A DNA stretch of 21,958 nucleotides from Moraxellaceae bacterium UBA2477 (GCA_002342025.1 DDPD01000079.1:1-21958), one strand, 5' to 3'. Shown: positions 6,210-15,205, counted from the first letter of the stretch. Notes: generated by a model from the sequence alone, not told the origin. Made by a program: numbers and translations.

Positions 6210-8240
6210 ATGCTGCAGCGAAGTCTCTCCTCCAATACGCGTTGTTCTCGCACGCTTCGATTCATTCCTCATCGCTTGTCGTTGGCAATTGCGCTGTCAG
6301 CTATGCTCCCTGTTGCTCACGCGGGTTCTACGGACTTTGCTGATGGGGAGGGCAAGATTAGTTTCGACTCTACTTTCTCTGCTGGACTTTCAGTTCGAAC
6401 TCAAGATCGTGACAAGCGCGTTATCGGTATCGTTAATGGCGGAACGTCACGTAGCGTCAACGAAGATAATGGCAATTTGAACTACGAGAAGGGCGAAATC
6501 TTTTCGGGTGTTCTTAAGGGTAGTCATGATTTCGATATCTCTTATGGAGATACGGGCTTTTTCGCTCGTTTTGGTTACTTCACCGACATTGCTGCTGCCA
6601 AAAAAGACTTTGGTTTCCGCCTCAGTAGTCCTGAGTTTAGTGGAGAAGCGGCCGCAGATCGGGATTTAGGTCTTATCCCGCATAAGCGTTTGGATTTCGA
6701 TGCGGAGCTGTTTGACGCCTATTTCCGTACCCAGTTTGATATCGCTGGTCGCGCCATGAATATTCGCTTGGGTCGCCAGGTCTTGAGTTGGGGTGAAAGC
6801 ACCCTGATTCAGGGCGGTATTAACGTGATTAACCCAGTAGATTTGACGCGCTTGCGTACTCCGGGTGCAGAGTTAAAAGAAGCGTTCATTCCGGTTCCAT
6901 TGCTGTATATCTCTCAGCAGCTTACTGACAACATCACTTTGGAAGCGTTCAATCAGTTCAAGTTTGAGCCCTTCCGAATTGACCCACTAGGTACGTTCTT
7001 TAGTTCAACAGACGTATTTAGTCCGGGCGGTACGCAGAGTTTTACGGGCTTCGGGCGCACGCCAGATAATGCCCATGGTGGTGCTGCAGTCGAAAACTCA
7101 ACTATTCCACGCGGGCCAGATCGTTATGCGCGTGATGATGGCCAGTTTGGTGGTGCATTGCGTTTCTTTTTGCCATGGCTGAACAACTCTGAAATGGCGT
7201 TGTACGGCATCAACTACCATTCACGATTGCCGTTAGCGAGTCTTCTACAGGCGCCATGTAAAAATCCGCCTCCTGGTGGCGCATTGGATTGTGTGCCGAG
7301 TCAGCGTGATGCAACTAAAGCGAGTGTGTTCGCGGAGTATCCGGAAGATATTCAGCTTTTTGGTGTCAGTATGAATACCCCGGGCCCCTTTGGCATTGCT
7401 CTGCAGGGTGAATATTCCTATCGCCCCAATCTGCCTGTTCAGCTAGCCACAGTGGAGCTAACCTTGGCTGCTCTCGGCTTGCCAAACCAAGCCGGTTTTG
7501 GAAGCGATGTGCCTTCGGACTCTAATGGTGCAGCTAAAGCGCCTGGCGAAAAAATCACAGGCTTCAAGCGGGTAGAAGCGCATCAGGTGCAGTTCACTGG
7601 TACAAAATCTATTCCGAATTTACTCGGTGCTGAGCAAGTTATTTTGCTGGCAGAAGCGGCCTACTTTTTTCAGGATTTGCCAGATAACTTGAAGTTTGCG
7701 GGTCCTGCGACGTATTTACCGTCCGCTCAGAATCGTGTGTTACTGAATTATCCAACCCCGTTGATTGCCAATGGCTCTGTGCAGCCGGGTGACGAGGGCT
7801 ATGCCACTAAGTCATCCTTTGGCTATCGTTTAATTACTCGTTTTGAGTACACCGATGCCTTTGCCGGTGTGAACCTTTTGCCTCGTGTTGTGTTCTCGCA
7901 CGATGTTAAAGGTGTGAGTCAGTTCTTCACTGAAGATGTGAAGGCTGTTTCACTGGGCTTAAACGGCACCTATAACCAAGCTTGGAACTTTGACATCGCG
8001 TACACCAATTTCTTTGGTGGCCGTGTCTTTAAGGGCGTCGACTGTACTGTTGGGCTTACCAGCTCAGTCGGTCCACTCACAGGGATTCCCGGGCTTCCTG
8101 TAGGGACTGGGGATCAACTTTGTAATGCACCAAGTGGTCCTACTGCCTTGCCTGCTGGGCAATCCAGAGAGTTTGAGAGTATCGCGAATCCAAGCATCGA
8201 CCGTGATTTTGTGGCGGCCAGCTTGAGCTATTCGTTCTAA
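6210..8240 (+). CDS. DUF1302-family outer-membrane beta-barrel protein
   Basis: A 676-residue DUF1302-family protein, first gene of a four-gene operon. Residues 1-39 form a long signal peptide with a basic N-region, ending PVAHA before GSTDF. The rest is rich in alternating aromatic/polar strands and ends in LSYSF, the terminal-phenylalanine outer-membrane barrel signature. Family-like segments are IRLGRQVLSWGESTLIQGG, INVINPVDLTRLRTPGAE and LLYISQQLTDNITLEAFNQF. AAGGG lies 6 bases before the ATG. The biochemical role of the family is not established; many members occur beside DUF1329 and RND/MMPL genes, as here. A porin-like exit or entry for a hydrophobic molecule is a reasonable inference. 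The gap to the next gene is 22 bases. Confidence 0.88.
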   Translation: MLQRSLSSNTRCSRTLRFIPHRLSLAIALSAMLPVAHAGSTDFADGEGKISFDSTFSAGLSVRTQDRDKRVIGIVNGGTSRSVNEDNGNLNYEKGEIFSGVLKGSHDFDISYGDTGFFARFGYFTDIAAAKKDFGFRLSSPEFSGEAAADRDLGLIPHKRLDFDAELFDAYFRTQFDIAGRAMNIRLGRQVLSWGESTLIQGGINVINPVDLTRLRTPGAELKEAFIPVPLLYISQQLTDNITLEAFNQFKFEPFRIDPLGTFFSSTDVFSPGGTQSFTGFGRTPDNAHGGAAVENSTIPRGPDRYARDDGQFGGALRFFLPWLNNSEMALYGINYHSRLPLASLLQAPCKNPPPGGALDCVPSQRDATKASVFAEYPEDIQLFGVSMNTPGPFGIALQGEYSYRPNLPVQLATVELTLAALGLPNQAGFGSDVPSDSNGAAKAPGEKITGFKRVEAHQVQFTGTKSIPNLLGAEQVILLAEAAYFFQDLPDNLKFAGPATYLPSAQNRVLLNYPTPLIANGSVQPGDEGYATKSSFGYRLITRFEYTDAFAGVNLLPRVVFSHDVKGVSQFFTEDVKAVSLGLNGTYNQAWNFDIAYTNFFGGRVFKGVDCTVGLTSSVGPLTGIPGLPVGTGDQLCNAPSGPTALPAGQSREFESIANPSIDRDFVAASLSYSF

Positions 8241-8262
8241 TTAAAACAACGTGGAGTAACTT

Positions 8263-9618
8263 ATGAACCTCAAACCCCTATTTTTAACTGCAGCCATGAT
8301 GGCGCTCAGTGCAAATGCACTGGCCGCTGTTTCTGGCGCTGAAGCTGCACGCCTGGGTGCGGACCTGACCCCTATGGGTGCAGAGAAGGCAGGCAATGCT
8401 GCAGGCACGATTCCCGCCTGGACAGGTGGTATCACCACGCCAGTTGCTGGCTTCAAGGCGGGTGGCCACTATCCAGATCCTTATCCCGGAGATAAACCAA
8501 AGTTTGAGATCTCGGCGGGCAACATGGCGCAGTACGCGGCCAACTTGACCCCAGGCCAACAGGCTTTGTTGAAAAAATACCCGACCTGGAAAATGAAGGT
8601 GTACCCGACTCAGCGTAGCGCCGGTTACCCGAAAGCCATTTACGATGCGTCTAAAGCAAACGCAACGCGTGTGAACTTGGTCAGTGGGGGTAATGGTTTT
8701 ACCGGCACTTCCGTGGGTGTGCCATTCCCAATTCCAAAAACAGGTGTAGAGCCAATTTGGAACCACATTGTGGCTTATCGTGGCGATACCTTTGATATCA
8801 ATACCACTCAGGTGGCTGTGACGCGCGAAGGCGATTACACCCCTGTGCGTTTCGAGTATTCCTACGACTTCCATTACAACAACTTGAAGAAGTCTGAAGC
8901 TCAGCGCGAAAAGAACAAAGTCACTAATTTCATGCAGACGGTGACTGCACCAGCGCGTTTGGCTGGCCAGATTCTGCTCGTGCATGAATACGCAGATCAA
9001 ATCGCCAACCCTCGTTCGGCATGGACATACAACCCTGGCCAGCGTCGTGTTCGTTTGGCGCCCAACGTGGCCTATGACAACCCCGGTGTGGCTGCCGATG
9101 GTCTGCGCACTAACGATGACTTCACCCTGTTCAACGGTGCGACCGATCGTTACGACTGGAAGCTGGTGGGCAAGAAAGAAATCTATGTTCCTTACAACAG
9201 CTATCGCCTAAATAGCGGCAAACTGAAAATTTCAGACATCGTGCGTCCTGGCCACATCAACCCAGAGCATGCTCGTTACGAGCTGCACCGTGTTTGGGTC
9301 GTAGATGCCACCCTGAAGTCGGGCACGAGCCATATCTACCATCGTCGTACTTTCTACATCGATGAAGATTCTTGGAACATCCTGGCGGTAGATAAGTACG
9401 ATGCCCGCGGTCAACTCTGGCGCGTGGCTGAGCAGCACTCGCAACAGTTCTACGACATCCCAGGCATTGGCCCGGGTGTTGAAGTGCATCATGATCTGCA
9501 GTCTGGCCGCTACCTTGCAATGGGTATGACCAACGAAGAGTCCACGGTGTATGTCCGTACTAACCGCAGTGCTGCAGACTTCTCACCGTCTAGCCTGCGC
9601 GGTGCTGGCACACGTTGA
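8263..9618 (+). CDS. DUF1329-family periplasmic protein (LolA/LolB-like fold suspected)
   Basis: A 451-residue DUF1329 protein with a signal peptide cleaved after about residue 21 (SANALA). The mature N-terminus LGADLTPMGAEKAGNAAGTI and PAWTGGITTP are the family hallmark. Further family blocks are WNHIVAYRGDTF, FEYSYDFHYNN, WTYNPGQRRVRLAPNVAYD, RYDWKLVGKKEIYVPYNSY and YHRRTFYIDEDSWNILAVDKYDARG. From general knowledge the family has been grouped with outer-membrane lipoprotein carriers of the LolA/LolB type, so a lipid-shuttling role is plausible but not shown. No lipobox cysteine is present, so it should be soluble in the periplasm. GGAG sits 6 bases before the start. It is 22 bases after the DUF1302 gene and 26 before the next, all on one strand. 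Confidence 0.92.
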   Translation: MNLKPLFLTAAMMALSANALAAVSGAEAARLGADLTPMGAEKAGNAAGTIPAWTGGITTPVAGFKAGGHYPDPYPGDKPKFEISAGNMAQYAANLTPGQQALLKKYPTWKMKVYPTQRSAGYPKAIYDASKANATRVNLVSGGNGFTGTSVGVPFPIPKTGVEPIWNHIVAYRGDTFDINTTQVAVTREGDYTPVRFEYSYDFHYNNLKKSEAQREKNKVTNFMQTVTAPARLAGQILLVHEYADQIANPRSAWTYNPGQRRVRLAPNVAYDNPGVAADGLRTNDDFTLFNGATDRYDWKLVGKKEIYVPYNSYRLNSGKLKISDIVRPGHINPEHARYELHRVWVVDATLKSGTSHIYHRRTFYIDEDSWNILAVDKYDARGQLWRVAEQHSQQFYDIPGIGPGVEVHHDLQSGRYLAMGMTNEESTVYVRTNRSAADFSPSSLRGAGTR

Positions 9619-9644
9619 TCCTTACAATAAAAGAGTAGACCACT

Positions 9645-10592
9645 ATGTCGAAAGCGGTTCCGGCACTGTTTCTGGCTTTTGTAGCAGTCATTCTGAGCTA
9701 TGCCTTTGCGCATCGCACAGGTGATCCAAAGCCAGCTACGCAAGTGCGCATTGAGACCACCATGATCATGTCTGCAGCATCCGTCGGTGATGCTCGTGTG
9801 GCCGTTGGTGAGCGTGGACGGATTTTTCGCCAGGCCGATGCCAAGTCGCCGTGGCTGGCGGTTAAGTCGCCTACGGAGTCCACACTGACGCGCGTGCATT
9901 TTCTGGATGCGCAACAGGGTCTTGCCGTTGGTCACGATCAGGTGATCTTGCGCACCACAGATGCCGGGAAAACGTGGAAGCAAGTCTTCATTGATGCTGA
10001 AGCAGAGACACCGATTTTCGACGTAGTGCAATTGGATGCCAACCGAGCTATTGCGATTGGTGCTTACGGATTGTTCTTGGAATCCGTAGACGGCGGGGCG
10101 ACTTGGGCGTCCCGCTTCATCCTACCGGAAGGCGAGGATCGTCATTTGAATGCGATTGCCAAATTGGCCGATGGCACGCTGATGATCGCTGGTGAAGCTG
10201 GCACGATCCTGCGCTCTTCGGATGCAGGTGCTAACTGGCAGAAGGTGGATTCACCTTATGCCGGTTCCTTTTTCGGTGTGCAGCCGTTGGGCGGCACCCA
10301 AGTGATCATGTATGGCATGCGTGGCAAGCTCCTACGCAGTGACGACAATGGCGCATCTTTTGTTGAGGTCGCCGTGCCTATTGCCACTTCTTTGTTTGGT
10401 TCAGCTATTGCCGCGGATGGGCGTGTGCTCGTGTCCGGGCAAAATGGCGAGCTGCTGATCAGCCGCGACGGCGCTCAGACCTTTACCAATACCAAGGTTG
10501 ATGGTCGACCCATGTTGTCATCGGTACTGCCAACGGCAACCGGTGCGGATGTGTTTGGCGAAAAAGGCCTGCACGCTGCTGCCACGAACTGA
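9645..10592 (+). CDS. YCF48-like periplasmic beta-propeller protein
   Basis: A 315-residue protein with an N-terminal membrane anchor or uncleaved signal (residues 5-23) followed by a repeat domain. BNR/YCF48-type repeats of the form SxDxGxxW recur about every 40-45 residues: TTDAGKTWKQV (104-114), SVDGGATWASR (147-157), SSDAGANWQKV (191-201), SDDNGASFVEV (232-242) and SRDGAQTFTNT (273-283), consistent with a beta-propeller of six or seven blades. Relatives include Ycf48/HCF136, a photosystem II assembly factor, but this organism shows nothing photosynthetic. The propeller is more likely an assembly or docking partner for the pump encoded 9 bases downstream. Spacing to both neighbours indicates cotranscription. 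Confidence 0.87.
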   Translation: MSKAVPALFLAFVAVILSYAFAHRTGDPKPATQVRIETTMIMSAASVGDARVAVGERGRIFRQADAKSPWLAVKSPTESTLTRVHFLDAQQGLAVGHDQVILRTTDAGKTWKQVFIDAEAETPIFDVVQLDANRAIAIGAYGLFLESVDGGATWASRFILPEGEDRHLNAIAKLADGTLMIAGEAGTILRSSDAGANWQKVDSPYAGSFFGVQPLGGTQVIMYGMRGKLLRSDDNGASFVEVAVPIATSLFGSAIAADGRVLVSGQNGELLISRDGAQTFTNTKVDGRPMLSSVLPTATGADVFGEKGLHAAATN

Positions 10593-10601
10593 TCAGGATT
10601 A

Positions 10602-12944
10602 ATGACCATGAAGATGCAAAGTTTTGTGCAGTCGTTGTCTGATCTGCTGTTCGGACGACGCAAATTTTTCCTCGGCTTATTTGCTGCCATTACGGTTTTG
10701 CTTGCGATTTCGGCTTCGCAGTTACGCGTGGATGCTGGCTTTGCCAAGATGATTCCACTTGAACACCCTTACATGAAGACCTTCACCGAATATCAAAAGA
10801 CATTCGGTGGCGCTAACCGTGTATTGATTGCGCTGCGAACCAAAGATGGCCAAGACATCTATAACGCTGAATTTCTGAAGACGCTCAAGGGCGTGACGGA
10901 TGAAGTGTTCTTCTTGCCGGGCATTGATCGTCCGACAGTCACGTCGTTGTTCACGCCGAACGTGCGCTTTATTGAAGTAGTGGAAGAGGGCTTCTCCGGC
11001 GGTAACGTCATTCCGGCCAGCTTCTCTGGCACACCCGAAGACTTGGAATTGGTGCGCGGAAACGTGCTCAAGTCCGGTCATGTCGGTCGCTTAGTGTCCA
11101 ACGATTTCAAGGGCGCGATGGTGAGCGCTGAGTTGCTCGAAGTGGACCCCAACACGGGCGAGAAACTCGACTACCAAGCCGTGGCCAAGAAGCTCGAAGC
11201 GATTCGTGCCAAGTACGGCAACGACAAAGTTAATGTTCACATTATCGGCTTTGCTAAGGCCGTAGGTGACATTGCAGATGGCGCAGCTGGCGTACTCGTG
11301 TTCTTCGTGGTGGCGTTCTTTATCACGGCACTCTTGCTGCTCTGGTACTCCGGTTCGGCCAAGCTCACGGGCCTGGCGCTGATCTGTGCTTTTGTGCCTG
11401 TGGTTTGGCTGCTCGGTATCCTGCCACTGATCGGCTTTGGTATTGATCCGCTATCCATTCTTGTACCGTTCCTGATTTTCTCCATTGGCGTCAGTCATGC
11501 GGTGCAAATGACGAATGCATGGAAATTGGAAGTCGTTGCCGGTGCGGATGGCTTCACCGCGGCCAAGAACTCTTTCTCGAGTTTGTTTGTTCCGGGCGCA
11601 ATGGCGCTGTTAGCGAATGCTGTCGGCTTCATGGTGATGATCTACATCGCCATTGATATCGTGCGTGAACTGGCGGTAACCGCGAGCTTGGGCGTGGCGG
11701 TCATGATCGTCACCAACAAGATGTTGCTAACCATTCTGCTGTCTTACTTGAACTTAACCCCTGCGGAAACTGAAAAACTGCGCAAGCAGGGCGGCGAAGA
11801 TCGTGGCGAGTGGCTGTGGAAGCGCATTCAGGTATTTGCAACCCCGAAGGCGGCTATTGTTGTGCTGTCGGTGACGGCAGTGCTGCTCGCCGGTGCCGCC
11901 ATCAAGTCGCGTGACATGAAGACTGGCGACCTCGGTAAGGGTATTCCCGAACTGCGTGATGACTCGGTGTATAACCAAGACATCAATGCCATTGTTAACA
12001 GCTTCTCGATTGGCGTGGATCTGCTCTCGGTCATTGTGCAGGGCAAGAATATCGATGGTGCCTGTACAGACTTCGAGGTCATGGACGCAGTTGATCGCTT
12101 CGAAGCGCACATTAAGAACGTGCATGGTGTGCAGGGTACGATCTCGCTGGCTGGCGCCTCGAAAGTGGTCAATGCAGGCTGGAACGAGGGTAACCCCCGC
12201 TGGCGTGTTCACTCGCGTAACCGCGATGTACTGGCTCAAGCGGTAACACCAATCGATACCGGCACCGGCCTGCTCAACACCGACTGTAGCGCCATGCAGG
12301 TGCTGATCTTTACTAAGGATCACCAAGGCGAATCGATTACCCACATCATCCAAGAAATTAAGGACTATGTGGCGGCGAACCCGCAGAAGAAGATCGACTT
12401 CAAGTTGGCGAGTGGCCCAGTTGGTGTAATGGCTGCGACCAACGAAGCCGTGGATGAAGCCGAAGTCATCATGCTGATTCTGCTCTTCGCCTCGATCAGC
12501 TTGCTCTGTTACGCCGAGTTCCGCTCGGTGGCTGCCGTGCTCTGCATCGTTGTGCCGCTGGCGATTGTGGCCGTGCTCTGCAACGCGCTGATGGCGACGC
12601 TGGGCATTGGTCTGAAGGTGTCGACGCTGCCTGTAGTTGCCTTGGGTGTAGGCGTGGGCGTGGACTACGGCATCTACCTGTTCGAGCGCATGAAGCACTC
12701 GCTGGCCGATGGTGAGTCGCTGCAGGATGCCTTCCACAAGGCGCTGCAACAGCGTGGTACTGCTGCGATGTTCACCGCCGTGACGATGAGTATCTCGGTT
12801 GGCACCTGGGCGTTCTCGGCACTGAAGTTCCAAGCCGACATGGGTATTCTGCTGGCGTTCCTGTTCATGGTGAACATGCTCGGCGCGATCTTTGTTTTGC
12901 CAGCGCTTGCAGCGTTCTTGGTGAAAGACAAAAAGTCCGCCTAA
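10602..12944 (+). CDS. RND/MMPL-family inner-membrane transporter
   Basis: A 780-residue transporter with the duplicated RND layout: a membrane helix (about 21-39), a large periplasmic loop (40-225), five to six helices (229-381 and 417-434), a second periplasmic loop (440-615), and the last helices (620-775), about twelve in all. It resembles hydrophobe or lipid exporters of the MMPL/HpnN type more than tripartite drug pumps, since no membrane-fusion protein gene is nearby. The second half keeps the Asp-Tyr proton-relay pair in GVGVGVDYGIYLFER (D688, Y689). The matching position in the first half reads GVSHAVQM. AGGA precedes two possible starts, 10602 and 10608; either gives almost the same protein. 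It is the last gene of the operon, followed by a strong terminator. The substrate is unknown. Confidence 0.9.
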   Translation: MTMKMQSFVQSLSDLLFGRRKFFLGLFAAITVLLAISASQLRVDAGFAKMIPLEHPYMKTFTEYQKTFGGANRVLIALRTKDGQDIYNAEFLKTLKGVTDEVFFLPGIDRPTVTSLFTPNVRFIEVVEEGFSGGNVIPASFSGTPEDLELVRGNVLKSGHVGRLVSNDFKGAMVSAELLEVDPNTGEKLDYQAVAKKLEAIRAKYGNDKVNVHIIGFAKAVGDIADGAAGVLVFFVVAFFITALLLLWYSGSAKLTGLALICAFVPVVWLLGILPLIGFGIDPLSILVPFLIFSIGVSHAVQMTNAWKLEVVAGADGFTAAKNSFSSLFVPGAMALLANAVGFMVMIYIAIDIVRELAVTASLGVAVMIVTNKMLLTILLSYLNLTPAETEKLRKQGGEDRGEWLWKRIQVFATPKAAIVVLSVTAVLLAGAAIKSRDMKTGDLGKGIPELRDDSVYNQDINAIVNSFSIGVDLLSVIVQGKNIDGACTDFEVMDAVDRFEAHIKNVHGVQGTISLAGASKVVNAGWNEGNPRWRVHSRNRDVLAQAVTPIDTGTGLLNTDCSAMQVLIFTKDHQGESITHIIQEIKDYVAANPQKKIDFKLASGPVGVMAATNEAVDEAEVIMLILLFASISLLCYAEFRSVAAVLCIVVPLAIVAVLCNALMATLGIGLKVSTLPVVALGVGVGVDYGIYLFERMKHSLADGESLQDAFHKALQQRGTAAMFTAVTMSISVGTWAFSALKFQADMGILLAFLFMVNMLGAIFVLPALAAFLVKDKKSA

Positions 12945-12954
12945 GCGAACATAT

Positions 12955-13014
12955 AAAAGCCCTGCGCCTTCTCGAGTTGCTGTTTAGCAGCTTGGGAAGG
13001 CGTAGGGCTTTTTT
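12955..13014. terminator. Bidirectional rho-independent terminator
   Basis: AAAAGCCCTGCGCCTT on the left pairs with AAGGCGTAGGGCTTTT on the right with one G-U wobble. A smaller inner hairpin (GCTG/CAGC) lies at the tip. A T-run ends it on the plus strand and an A-run starts it, so it works in both directions. It closes the DUF1302-RND operon on one side and the RlpA/acyl-CoA ligase unit on the other. Confidence 0.92.
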
Positions 13015-13038
13015 GTGGCTGAAAATTAGGGTGTGAGC

Positions 13039-13422
13039 TTACGGAGATTCGGGCGTAATGCTGACGCGGGTGTGACCCTGTTGAATAAAGCGAAGTCGCT
13101 CAGCGGCAGCTCTGGACACGTCAATGACGCGTGAGCGGTGGAAAGGCCCGCGATCATTAATTTTGACGCGCACACTGCGTCCGTTGCGTAAATTTTTCAC
13201 CATCACATAGCTGCCCAAGGGCAGTGTGCGGTGAGCAGCGGTAAGCGCCAACTTGTCGTACTGTTCTCCACTAGCAGTGCGCTTGCCATGGAATGAGTCA
13301 GCGTACCAAGAAGCTGTGCCAACTTCATCGGAGTGTGATGGCTGTGATGCCATCACGCTATTTGAGCTGAGTGTGCTCACCCAGAAAACAGCATACAAGG
13401 TGTAACTGGGTGAGCGTCTCAT
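13039..13422 (-). CDS. rlpA: Minimal RlpA-like double-psi beta-barrel protein
   Basis: A 127-residue exported protein: signal sequence to about residue 25 (SNSVMA), then a single RlpA-type double-psi beta-barrel domain filling the remainder. The motifs are GTASWYADSFHGKRTASGEQYD (35-56, with small departures from the family's typical WYG), LALTAAHRTLPLGS, VKNLRNGRSVRVKINDRGPF (with D90) and RVIDVSRAAAERL. Full-length RlpA proteins such as that of Pseudomonas aeruginosa add a lipoprotein anchor and a C-terminal SPOR domain and cleave denuded glycan strands as lytic transglycosylases. This protein has neither, so septal targeting is not expected and enzyme activity is only inferred. The start lies 7 bases after the stop of the acyl-CoA ligase gene, with a weak ribosome binding site, which suggests readthrough or coupling. 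Confidence 0.85.
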   Translation of the reverse strand: MRRSPSYTLYAVFWVSTLSSNSVMASQPSHSDEVGTASWYADSFHGKRTASGEQYDKLALTAAHRTLPLGSYVMVKNLRNGRSVRVKINDRGPFHRSRVIDVSRAAAERLRFIQQGHTRVSITPESP

Positions 13423-13429
13423 CTTGGTT

Positions 13430-15058
13430 TTATAGCCCTGGTAAGGTGTATCCCGCGAGCTCTTCGCGCAATTTCACTTTTTGCATTTTACCGGTAGCGC
13501 CCAGGGGAATGGCATCGACAAAAACGACGTCATCTGGAATTTGCCACTTCGCAATACGGCCTTCGTAGAACTTCAGCAGTTCTTCGCGTGCCACATCGGC
13601 CCCTGGCTTTTTTACCACAACCACAATTGGCCGCTCATCCCATTTGGGGTGGCGCATGCCGATGCAGGCGGCCATCGCAATCGCAGGATGCGCCATGGCG
13701 ATGTTCTCGACATCAATAGAGCTGATCCATTCTCCGCCTGACTTGATCACATCTTTACTGCGATCGGTAATGTGCAGATAGCCATCGGCATCGATGGTGG
13801 CGACATCGCCGGTGGGGAACCAGCCATCGATCAGTGGGTCACCGCCTTCGCCTTTGAAGTAGGAACGCACAATCCACGGACCGCTGACCAGTAGTTCTCC
13901 TTGTGCCTTGCCGTCATGCGGTAATTCACGGCCTTCGTCATCAACGATTTTCATGCTGACACCAAAAACGGGGCGGCCTTGCGTGCAGAGGATTTTGAGT
14001 TGTTCATCTGCCGGCAGGGACAGGTGCTTGTTTTTGAGCGTGCAGAGCGTGCCCAGTGGAGACATTTCGGTCATGCCCCAAGCATGTAATACGGTGACGC
14101 CATAGGTGTCTTTGAACATGCGGATCATGGCCGGTGGGCAAGCTGAGCCGCCAATGACGGTGCGCTGCAAGGTGCTGAAGCGCAAATTGCTCTGCTGTAA
14201 GTGGCCGAGCAGCATCTGCCAGACGGTGGGAACACCCGCAGCAAAGGTGACCTTTTCGGCTTCTAGCAGCTCATAGATGGACTTGCCATCGAGGGCGGGT
14301 CCTGGAAATACCAACTTGCAGCCTGTTGCGGCGGCTGTGTAGGGGATGCCCCATGCATTGACGTGGAACATCGGCACTACGGGTAACACGCTGTCTTTCG
14401 CGGACAGGCACATCACATCAGGCATGGCGGCTGCGTACGCGTGCAGCACACTGGAGCGATGGCTGTAGAGCACGCCCTTGGGGTTGCCGGTGGTGCCACT
14501 GGTGTAGCACAGGCAGGCAGCGACGCTTTCGTCAAGCTCAGGCCAAGCATAGGTTGTGGCCTCACCCGCGATCCACGATTCGTAGCTGATTAGATTCGGG
14601 ATGCCGGTGTCGCTGGGCAGTGCATCGGCGTCGCACAGAGCTACCCATTGCCGCACCTTCGGGCAATGGGTGTGAATGGCTTTTAGGATGGGCGCAAACG
14701 TGAGGTCGAAGCAGACAACTTCGTCTTCCGCATGATTGATGATCCAAGCGACTTGCTCAGGGTGCAGGCGGGGATTGATGGTATGGAGCACGCGGCCACT
14801 GCCAGAAACACCGTAATAAAGCTCAAAGTGGCGGTAACCGTTCCACGCCAAAGTGCCCACTCGCTCGCCAATAGGAACACTCAGGCGATCCAGTGCATTG
14901 GCGACTTGGCGAGAGCGCAGCGCGGCACCTGCATAGGTGTATCGGTGTATGTCACCTTCCACGCGCCGACTGACAATTTCACCATCGCCATGGAAGCGTT
15001 CAGCGAAGTCAATGAGTTGCGAAATAAGCAGGGGGCGTTCTTGCATCTGGCCTTGCAT
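13430..15058 (-). CDS. Medium/long-chain fatty acid-CoA ligase (AlkK-like)
   Basis: A 542-residue AMP-forming acyl-CoA synthetase that activates a free fatty acid with ATP and CoA for beta-oxidation or lipid synthesis. Adenylate-forming motifs are in order: the phosphate loop YTSGTTGNPKGV (185-196), VPMFHVNAWG (228-237), AWGMTEMSP (326-334), WFPTGDVATIDADGYLHITD and SKDVIKSGGEWIS (hinge and CoA-binding region), and the C-terminal catalytic lysine in PLGATGKMQK. Length and motif spelling resemble AlkK-type medium-chain ligases and close relatives; chain length cannot be fixed by eye. GGAG lies 6 bases before the ATG. FadL is encoded just upstream on the same strand, though a terminator lies between, so the two share a function but probably only partly share a transcript. 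Confidence 0.92.
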   Translation of the reverse strand: MQGQMQERPLLISQLIDFAERFHGDGEIVSRRVEGDIHRYTYAGAALRSRQVANALDRLSVPIGERVGTLAWNGYRHFELYYGVSGSGRVLHTINPRLHPEQVAWIINHAEDEVVCFDLTFAPILKAIHTHCPKVRQWVALCDADALPSDTGIPNLISYESWIAGEATTYAWPELDESVAACLCYTSGTTGNPKGVLYSHRSSVLHAYAAAMPDVMCLSAKDSVLPVVPMFHVNAWGIPYTAAATGCKLVFPGPALDGKSIYELLEAEKVTFAAGVPTVWQMLLGHLQQSNLRFSTLQRTVIGGSACPPAMIRMFKDTYGVTVLHAWGMTEMSPLGTLCTLKNKHLSLPADEQLKILCTQGRPVFGVSMKIVDDEGRELPHDGKAQGELLVSGPWIVRSYFKGEGGDPLIDGWFPTGDVATIDADGYLHITDRSKDVIKSGGEWISSIDVENIAMAHPAIAMAACIGMRHPKWDERPIVVVVKKPGADVAREELLKFYEGRIAKWQIPDDVVFVDAIPLGATGKMQKVKLREELAGYTLPGL

Positions 15059-15172
15059 GTTGGTCTCCGGTCAGGTTGTGCGCTGGCAGGAAGCAGCGAC
15101 GAAATTGTTTTTAGGTGTTTTGGAGTATTGCAAGGACCGCCATGACTGAACAGTCTGCAAAACTCGCTTTAA

Positions 15173-15205
15173 GCAAAAAGCCCGACACTTGGTCGGGCTT
15201 TTTGC
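15173..15205. terminator. Perfect 14-bp bidirectional terminator after fadL
   Basis: GCAAAAAGCCCGAC (15173-15186) pairs perfectly with GTCGGGCTTTTTGC (15192-15205) around a 5-base loop. With A and T runs at the two ends it can act in both directions. On the minus strand it follows the fadL stop by about 27 bases and precedes the acyl-CoA ligase gene. Confidence 0.92.

Noticed and set aside
8284..9000. 238-codon open frame antisense to the DUF1329 gene.
   Set aside because: No ribosome binding site or domain; it lies wholly within a confidently identified gene.
11754..12833. 359-codon open frame antisense to the RND transporter.
   Set aside because: Rich in His, Gln and Arg with no hydrophobic core or motif; an antisense shadow of the transporter's codons.
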